Positions 57,201 to 64,000 of a stretch of 64,000 nucleotides of DNA are shown piece by piece. The stretch covers positions 61,780 through 125,779 of the forward strand of contig LODT01000018.1 in NCBI GenBank assembly GCA_001606155.1, given 5' to 3'. Each line of letters starts with the position of its first letter. Position 1 is the first letter of the stretch. Origin of the DNA: Tieghemostelium lacteum (taxonomy: Eukaryota > Evosea > Eumycetozoa > Dictyosteliales > Raperosteliaceae). The notes beneath the pieces were generated by a model. It searched no databases, was not told the origin of the DNA, and worked only from the letters and a program-made list of their open reading frames with translations. The position numbers and the translations under genes were made by a program.

Positions 57201-58174
57201 TTAAATTTCCTGTTCAGACAAATGGAGCCAACTCACCTCCTCCCATTTGTTTAAAACAAAATTATTATCCAAACTATAATGAAACAATGATGAATGACAT
57301 TAAAGCAACATTTGATCAAGTTACACTTTGTCAAGGTGGTATCAGACAGTTACAAACACCATTGACATTTTATTTCACTTCCAAAAATGATTTGATTAGA
57401 GATCCAATCACTGCTCCAAAATTCACATTTAATAATATACAAACCAGTAACATCACCAATATGAACAGTCAACTCATTAGCTGGAATCTTGGAAAAGGTT
57501 TTCAGTTCAATAACAACTTATTGGTAAACAGTACAACAGAAACTGATTATGGTTGTAGTATTGCTTTAGAAAGAACTTGGGGTCCACAGATACCACAAAA
57601 CACTTTAGATAATAAGTCCAGAAATCAAATACGAAATGTTTCTGCTCCAGGTATTGCTAGATTTGCTGATAATCTATACGATAGACTATACTTTGGTTTC
57701 AATACTGGTAATGGAATTTATCTAGAGGGTAGAAAAACATGGTATCCTATTGCAACTACAACTGCTGAAAACAGTGCTTTTAAAAACTTTTATCCAAACA
57801 ACTACTATTACCACCATTTCTATACTGCTCAATATTTCTACAGAGACACCTCTCTGTTTAATGTAAAATACTCTGAACAGTATCTTGGAATGTCGGCTAG
57901 AATTAACTGGATCATGGTGTTTCTTGCCGAAGGAACTAATAATTGGATATGGGATATCAAGTCATACAACATTTTTCAACTACCAAAGGGTATTATAAAC
58001 CTATCAAGTCGTGATAAAACTTACCCATTACTTCCTTTAGAATTAAATGGGCTTCGTAGTGATTATTATTTTCCAAATTACAATTTTCCTTTGGATGGTG
58101 GAATTAATTCTTTAAACAACGATTTCAATTTGAATGCTCCTAATGATCCAGTAGAATTTTTTAGTGTAAATTAA
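54215..58174 (+). CDS. Large secreted MACPF-like protein, 4 exons
   Basis: Exons 54215-54284, 54361-55611, 55676-56884 and 56976-58174 join exactly to 1242 residues. Exon 1 (70 bp, signal peptide, phase 1) has the same length and phase as in the paralogue on the other strand. Order of parts: signal peptide, pectin-lyase-like helix (about 60-200), PA14-like region (about 230-430), a VCGDGILDEDGDRDITC unit at the third exon start, then the MACPF core (about 560-790) with KTYGNYYYKSGYLGGQL and GGAPGSFSP, and a 400-residue C-terminal region rich in Asn, Tyr and Trp that the minus-strand gene lacks. The acceptors GATAAAG and CAAAAG are weak, but the phase is kept. Confidence 0.83.
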
Positions 58175-58241
58175 TAAATTATTATAACTTAATTAAATAA
58201 TATTTTCATTACAAATTATTCCTTTGTACCATTCGCGACAA

Positions 58242-60596
58242 CTAAATGAAGATGTATTTACAACCGTTGTTAGTGATAATAGATGCTATGGCATTGGCAC
58301 ATCCTTGCAAGCATATACCATAATTGGAGAGACTATAGATACCATAGGGTAAAGTTAAATCGGTCTGCAGTAGTGTAGTTATATTTGTGGTACATCCTTT
58401 TTCATTTTGAGGAGAAATAAAGATATTATACTCCATTGGTGTCAGGGTGGTTCTGATTTGATCATAATAAAGGGAACCATCAGGATCAATTAAAGGGTTT
58501 AGTTCTCCAATATAAACCTGATAAATTGCTGCGGGGAGGAACCATTGCATAGAATAGAAACCATTTGAATCTGTCCGCACTGTATAGCTGATTTCCAGGT
58601 TGAAAAGTGTAACTGTTACATCATAAAGCCTCTGCATATCAATTGTAGAAACATAACCATACAATTTCTTGGTGGTAGAAAATTGGGTAACCTGACTGGC
58701 TATTGACACAGTTATAGTAGTGATATCTATCAAATCTATTGTAATAGATAGTTGAACTAGATCAATACGAGTACTATCAATAAATGTGGCTTGAACTTGA
58801 ATTACTTCAGTAGGTTGGCTGAGGGTTGTCACACCAACAAATGTAGTCTCATTAGAATATAATAGTTGGTTATTGGGTACAAAGTTTTTACCATGAATTA
58901 CTAAAGTACCTGTGGGAAGTGCCTCTAATGACTCGATAACTGGTGCATAATAAGATACACTATTGGAAATGTAAACACTGTGATCCGACTGTCTATATAT
59001 ATGCAAAGTTTTTCCAATACCAGGTGGAACATAACAGAGTAGTCTTACATCAAAGCTATCACATTGTAGTGGTGTGTTAACAAAGGTGGATAATTGTAAA
59101 TCCAATTCACTAGAGAAGTATCCCCAACCAGAACCATAGATTTGTATATAACCACCGTCAGTAGGTATCAATCGATTAGTTTCAACAACTCTACCAGAGG
59201 GTTTAGGGAAAGTGGTCAACTGTGATGCTATTATTTGATGATTACCAACATTTACTCGAATGGTTTGATTTGATAATCGAGGAACTTGAGGTGAAACTCT
59301 GAACCACAATTGATCAGAGTCAGAGTACTCAACTGCGCATTGTTGATCACCAACAAATACCATTGGCTCATCATCATCATTTAGAAATGAATTGGGTAGG
59401 TATTTACCACTCATCACTATGCTAAATTGTTGGTTTTTGCCACCATCCAAAGACTCTGCTTGGTCTACATTGGTAATCAGTGGTAATTCTGTAAGATCAA
59501 TGATGGATTTTGAAAGTTGTCTATACTCAAAACTAGTATATTGGCCATTGACAATGACTTGAATATTGACAATACCATAGTAGTAACCTGCAAGTGTAAA
59601 ACGAATAGTTTCATGTGAAAGTTCAACTATATTCTCTACTGGAATATCATTGAGTGTAATTGTTAATCTATCTATAGAATTACCAAAGTTATCACCATGA
59701 ATGATTACTTCACTATTCCAAGGCCAAGTAGAGGATGGTGAAGAAATATTTAGTATATTCAGTTCAACAGAATCAATAGTTGGTGGCAAGAATGAGAAAT
59801 AAAATCTAGTACCTTGTTGCAACAATGGATTATTGACAAGAGATACTAGATTATTTCGACCACCAGTACCAGTGAGTTGGCATTGAATTTGATTGCTATT
59901 TTGTGATAAAACAATACAAGGTTCGCCACCAACCTCTACCGTTTCATTAGGGGTAAAGTAGAGACCACTGATGAGCATTTGGGTGGCATTAGTTGGTCCT
60001 TCAGTTGGAAATATACTTGTAATGATACCAGCTCCCAAATTACAAAGATTTATAGTAGACAATTGTTGTACGTCCATTTGTTGTTGATAGATAAGTGAGA
60101 TATCACAGAGGAAACCATTCATTTTCACTACAGCAAACCCATCAAAGTCGATAGAAGAGGCTGCTGTTATATTACTATTGGGTAACAAAATTTCTTGTTG
60201 GCGTTGTTCCCTGTAGCTACCTGGAGTTGGAATATAGTAAACCACTAGATCACCAAATGAGTAGATTGTCGCTGATGGGAGAGATGTCATCATTTCCAAC
60301 AATACAGTGATGGAGCTAATAGTGTTAGCTTGACAAATTCTATAGTAGAATCTATTTTCATAGTGAGTACACAATTGTAGATCTGCACTTTGTTGATGTA
60401 CATCCTGAAGATATTTAATCTCCAAATCAGAGAGTCCTGACATGGTTTCTTTGAGAAGTACTTGAATAGCCATAGATTTACCTGAAAATGTCATCCATTT
60501 GTCAATGGCTTCCTCTAGCAGTTCAATTTCCAGCTGGGTGAGAGATTTGAGATGTTCAACAGACAATGAGTAGGGTTTATCTAATAGACTTTCCAT
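58242..60596 (-). CDS. IPT/TIG-domain protein without signal peptide or anchor
   Basis: Single exon, 784 residues. Residues 1-180 are of unknown type (helical start, then beta-rich). From about 200 to 640 there are four or five IPT/TIG units, Ig-like beta-sandwiches, with words IITSIFPTEGPTNATQMLISG, VIHGDNFGNSID and GGYIQIYGSGWG. A C-terminal beta domain (about 650-740, FNLEISYTVRTDSNGFYSMQW) resembles a carboxypeptidase-regulatory-like fold, followed by a Cys-containing end. In dictyostelids IPT/TIG repeats mostly occur in cell-surface adhesion/recognition proteins (Tgr type) with signal peptide and membrane helix; neither is found here, so the gene may be truncated at both ends. Its base composition is less AT-rich than housekeeping neighbours. 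Confidence 0.75.
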   Translation of the reverse strand: MESLLDKPYSLSVEHLKSLTQLEIELLEEAIDKWMTFSGKSMAIQVLLKETMSGLSDLEIKYLQDVHQQSADLQLCTHYENRFYYRICQANTISSITVLLEMMTSLPSATIYSFGDLVVYYIPTPGSYREQRQQEILLPNSNITAASSIDFDGFAVVKMNGFLCDISLIYQQQMDVQQLSTINLCNLGAGIITSIFPTEGPTNATQMLISGLYFTPNETVEVGGEPCIVLSQNSNQIQCQLTGTGGRNNLVSLVNNPLLQQGTRFYFSFLPPTIDSVELNILNISSPSSTWPWNSEVIIHGDNFGNSIDRLTITLNDIPVENIVELSHETIRFTLAGYYYGIVNIQVIVNGQYTSFEYRQLSKSIIDLTELPLITNVDQAESLDGGKNQQFSIVMSGKYLPNSFLNDDDEPMVFVGDQQCAVEYSDSDQLWFRVSPQVPRLSNQTIRVNVGNHQIIASQLTTFPKPSGRVVETNRLIPTDGGYIQIYGSGWGYFSSELDLQLSTFVNTPLQCDSFDVRLLCYVPPGIGKTLHIYRQSDHSVYISNSVSYYAPVIESLEALPTGTLVIHGKNFVPNNQLLYSNETTFVGVTTLSQPTEVIQVQATFIDSTRIDLVQLSITIDLIDITTITVSIASQVTQFSTTKKLYGYVSTIDMQRLYDVTVTLFNLEISYTVRTDSNGFYSMQWFLPAAIYQVYIGELNPLIDPDGSLYYDQIRTTLTPMEYNIFISPQNEKGCTTNITTLLQTDLTLPYGIYSLSNYGICLQGCANAIASIITNNGCKYIFI

Positions 60597-60607
60597 AGTC
60601 TTTTTAA

Positions 60608-61627
60608 TGGTATCTGGTTAGATATGTTAATGAACTGCAGATTCCAGGTATCAAGTATAATTTCAATTTTCATTTGAACGACATTCACCTTGAATCATGG
60701 AATGGTGATGAATATGATAATGACTCTGGGATGAATAGAGAGGATGCAATGACTGAAAAAAATTTTGAAACTAATTATTTGGAAGTGACTTCTGATATAA
60801 GAACAGAGTATCCACCACATTACAGCGACTTTACTGATGCCATTCTATTCCTCGATCCTTTGGAACTCGCTATAAAGTCACTGGGGGAATCTGATTCAAA
60901 GAATGAATATATTGATATTTGTCATAGTATATCAATACATAATCAACGGTATCAGTCTGTAAGGATATTCAATCAACCAATACCACTGATGGCTCTTTAT
61001 AGGCTACTTCAAGCGCCTAATCTCCACACCCTGGATATAACACTGCAATTTCACCAACTATTTTCATTCTACAAGAGCTATGATAGATATAATGGTAAAG
61101 CACCTCCCAGAAGATCCAGATACACACCAGTAAATAATATTAATATTGACAATATAAAACATTCTCATGAGAAGAATCTGTGTCCGGAAAATGACGATAT
61201 AAAAGAACACTGGACTTTCCCAACAGAGTTCTATGATGCATTAGAAAAAGATTACAAAGAAGATAGATATCTGTTTTGTGATTTCTTTTCTGCTTGTAGA
61301 GCTACTGTACCACCTCACGAGTATTCTCATGACTTGTGGAACAAGTGTAAAGAGTTGTTGAGGAATCACAAGACTCTGACTGCTCTATCGATATCACATG
61401 TCGACACATGGTGTTCTTGTAAAAATGAACCACCTCAACAGTTTATCATTGATTTTGCAGAGTTGATCAAGTCTAGTAAATCACTTAAATCTTTGAATTT
61501 GGATATTGACTTTGTCACTGCAGAAACTGTTAAGCAGATGATAGAAAACAATCCAACACTTCATCTTTCTTTCGTCCAAAACATGTCAAGTAAATTTTGC
61601 ATAAGGATAATAAATATAGTCCACTGA
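60608..61627 (+). pseudogene. LRR-like ORF lacking a start, probably 5'-truncated
   Basis: The frame is open from 60608 to the stop at 61625, but no ATG occurs until about 60732 (GMNREDAM), well inside the coherent sequence. The N-terminal part (LQIPGIKYNFNFHLNDIHLE) reads like an internal segment of a larger protein, and the C-terminal 110 residues have leucine-rich-repeat-like helices (NHKTLTALSISH, SSKSLKSLNLDI). The gene on the other strand begins 78 bp upstream of the first ATG-free part, leaving no room for a promoter. Likely a subtelomeric fragment of an expanded LRR-type family; a short protein from the internal ATG remains possible. Confidence 0.5.
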
Positions 61628-62975
61628 ATCACAAAAAAAAAATAAATAAATAATCAAACAAAATTAAAAACCTCTCTCATTAAAATTATGAGTTTTTTTG
61701 ATCAATCAGATTATGTACCCAATTGAGTCAAAAGGTTACATTAAAGAAAAGATGACAAAAGCTGTTCAATTAGATGTTAAGAACGGGTTTAATCATCAAA
61801 TAGATAAGAAATTATTACTGTAGCGTGAAAGATAGAGAAATAGAAATGAAGGGGTATAGAAGTAATATATAGATAGATGGTGAATATATAAAAGAGAAAA
61901 GAGATAAATAGAGAATAGAGTTAATAAAGGTAGAATGTATAAAATAGAAGGTTTTTGATTTAAAGATTTTATTGATACCCTTGATTGTAATAGATCAATC
62001 TACTAAATATCATACAATTACTTGATAGTAATGACAAGATTTTGACTTAACATGAAATTTCTACACCAACTTTAATGGTGATGTCGATAGCGTTGATTGG
62101 TACTAATGAATATAGAATATATTCATTAATATTGATTGATATTAAATAACAGCAACATTTCAATTTCAACACAACAACAGCAGATAACCATATTAATTTA
62201 GAAGAAGAGAAATAAGAATTCAAGAATTATTAGTGATAGAAGTGAAGAAGTGTAGAAAAGAGAATAGAAATTAGTTTGGATGAATCTGGTCAATTCAGTA
62301 GGTTTGTTCAATTATCACTGAACTGGGTTTGGTATATATTTATACTATTGTTACAATCTATGCCATATTTTGGAATATACACTAAGTTGAATTTAAGATC
62401 AAACTCAGTATTCGTTCAATTAAAAGCAAGGTGTCAGTTGTGAATGATAATGTTAACATTATGATGGTGGTGCGTTTGAAAGGCATTTGAATAACTTTAC
62501 ATTTCATCTATCATCAATAGATATGTTGGTTGAAAGATTATATTGCCATGGTGTTAATGATTATTGGATTTGATAGAATAGGCTATCAATTTCTCATTTT
62601 CTTCGATCTTGTAATTAGGGAATCATCAGTAGAATACAGCAGAGATTGAATTCAACAACTCAACTAGAAACACATTCGATCTCTCATATTGTTGCAATCT
62701 CACTAAATTATATGATTATCAAATCAATGAGTTTCATAATACTCAAGATCTAAAAATGTTGGTGGTGATGCTATATCATTTACTTCTCAGGTTCCAATGC
62801 TATTGTAATTATAATTGAAATATTTTCATTAATATTAACTGATATTTAATAACAGTGATATTATTTTAGGAAACAGTAGCAGGATTTCAAATATATTTTG
62901 ATGAGCTTGGATAATGTTGGTTTGGTTAGGTTGAATCTGATTGTAATTAATTACATGATAGGCAGTGTAGTAATG
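61628..62975. other. Gene-free subtelomeric region with dispersed short repeats
   Basis: No ORF of note. It carries two diverged copies of a 38-bp motif, TTCATTAATATT(G/A)A(T/C)TGATATT.AATAACAG, at 62115-62152 and 62817-62855. Purine-rich GATAGA/GAGAAA sequence fills 61825-61930. No RNA gene was recognised. Confidence 0.5.
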
Positions 62976-63690
62976 TTGGAAGGTATCGAAGATTGTTAAC
63001 AGGTATTGGATATTGTTGGAGGGTTTTGGAAAATGGTATTGGAGAATGTTGGAAAATTTTAGAGGTTATTGGAAGGTTATTGAAGGTTAATTAAGGTTAT
63101 TGAAGGTTAATGAAGGTTAATGAAGGTTAATGGGGGTTATTGAAGGTTATTGAATGTTATTGAAGGTTAATGAAGTTTGTTCACGGTTATTGAAGGTTTT
63201 TGAAGGTTTTTGAGGGTTAATGAAAGTTAATGAAGGTTGTTGAAGGTTGATGAAGGTTGATGAATGTTGAAGGTTGATGAAGGTTAATGAAGGTTGTTGA
63301 AGGTTAATGAAGGTTAATGAAGGTTAATTGAAGGTTGATGAAGGTTGTTGAAGGTTGATGAAGGTTGTTGAAGGTTGTTGAAGGTTGATGAAGGTTATTG
63401 AAGGTTGATGAAGGTTATTGAAGGTTGATGAAGGTTATTGAAGGTTAATGAAGGTTGTTGAAGGTTAATGAAGGTTAATGATGGTTGTTGAAGGTTATTG
63501 ATGGTTGTTGAAGGTTATTGAAGGATGATGAGGGTTGTTGAAGGTTATTGAAGGTTATTGAAGGTTATTGGAAGGCTATTGAAGCTTAATGAAGGTTAAT
63601 TAAGGTTAATGAAGGTTATTGAAGGTTAAAGAATGCTGCTAAAAGTTGTTGGAAGGTTGTTGAAGGTTATTGATGGTTTTCTATGCACGT
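62976..63690 (+). repeat. Subtelomeric 10-bp minisatellite, GGTTRWTGAA
   Basis: Tandem units of 10 bp, GGTT(A/G)(A/T)TGAA, with four common variants (AA, AT, GT, GA at the two variable positions) from about 63057; the first 80 bp are degenerate. Some 60 units are present, a few of 9, 11 or 12 bp. The + strand has almost no C. Confidence 0.93.
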
Positions 63691-63805
63691 ATTGGGTAGG
63701 TTAGCATACATAGGAGTAATATAAGTAATTGATGGTATTCTACAAACGTATGGAGAAAGAAGAAGGTAAATTCTCTGTAACTCTAGTCGGTAAGCAAATA
63801 CATTG
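63691..63805. other. Short unique linker between minisatellite and telomere
   Basis: Non-repetitive sequence of about 115 bp, including GTATTGGGTAGG and CGTATGGAG; the words TGATGGTTTTCTATGCACGTAT and TGATGGTATTCTACAAACGTAT (63671 and 63730) look like an imperfect direct repeat. Confidence 0.5.
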
Positions 63806-64000
63806 GTGGGTAGGGTAGGTTAGGTGAGGTTAACTGAGGGTAGGGTAGGGTAGGGTAGGGTAGGGTAGGGTAGGGTAGGGTAGGGTAGGGTAGGGTAGGG
63901 TAGGGTAGGGTAGGGTAGGGTAGGGTAGGGTAGGGTAGGGTAGGGTAGGGTAGGTAGGGTAGGGTAGGGTAGGGTAGGGTAGGGTAGGGTAGGGTAGGGT
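63806..64000 (+). repeat. Telomere repeat array (TAGGG)n, chromosome end
   Basis: After a degenerate start (GGTGGGTAGGGTAGGTTAGG) the sequence is a regular 5-bp TAGGG array from about 63838 to the window edge, with one 4-bp TAGG unit at 63951. The G-rich strand reads 5'-3' towards the right edge, as required for a right-hand chromosome end. Confidence 0.93.

Noticed and set aside
1-64000. tRNA or rRNA genes
   Set aside because: No stretch with an intact B-box (GGTTCGANNCC type) and matching acceptor stem, nor any rRNA-like block, was recognised by eye; a tRNAscan run would settle it.
1-64000. Intact retrotransposon or DNA transposon
   Set aside because: No reverse transcriptase, integrase or transposase motifs were seen in any ORF; only short decayed repeats are present.

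Overview
The window is nuclear DNA of a dictyostelid social amoeba (Amoebozoa). The evidence is very AT-rich intergenic DNA, short (about 50-140 bp) GT-AG introns mostly starting GTATGT/GTAAGT, long AAT/CAA/AGT runs coding poly-Asn, poly-Gln and poly-Ser, and typical dictyostelid genes such as a discoidin-type lectin, MACPF-like secreted proteins and an IPT/TIG protein. The right edge is a regular (TAGGG)n array with the G-rich strand running outward, so the window ends at a chromosome end. Simple telomere repeats argue against the D. discoideum type of chromosome end; I cannot name the species with certainty.

Layout. 1-7 kb: the 3' part of a MACPF-like gene cut by the window edge, a small secreted/anchored protein gene, a Rab-like GTPase, a dead-gene remnant and a truncated tandem duplicate of the two preceding genes. 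7-23 kb: housekeeping genes (AAMP/Sqt1-like WD40 protein, NDUFB10-like complex I subunit, GSKIP-domain protein, heparinase-like secreted protein, NOB1, discoidin, the ER-shaping GTPase Sey1, and a large fusion ending in an ALG3-type mannosyltransferase). 23-36 kb: USP12/46-type deubiquitinase, an uncharacterised spliced Asn-rich protein, a probable mitochondrial ribosome-associated protein, an atypical Arf-like GTPase, an RNPS1-like SR protein, ERG2/sigma-1-type sterol isomerase, an acylated acidic protein, an SDR, a SYP7-type Qc-SNARE and a SCAMP. 36-50 kb: F-box/START-like protein, secreted phospholipase D, AFG2/SPATA5-type AAA ATPase, ADHFE1-type transhydrogenase, CENP-X/MHF2, a PPPDE-PUL protease and a secreted double GIY-YIG protein. 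50-64 kb: the subtelomeric part, with a head-to-head pair of large MACPF-like genes, an IPT/TIG gene without signal peptide, an LRR-like ORF without a proper start, 1.3 kb of gene-free DNA, a 10-bp minisatellite and the telomere.

The interior is a normal gene-dense region (genes spaced 50-400 bp, both strands). Accessory or fast-evolving DNA lies at 0-7 kb and 48-64 kb. Exon joins were worked out by hand from splice signals and reading-frame phase; all joins given keep the frame exactly, but none is confirmed by transcripts.
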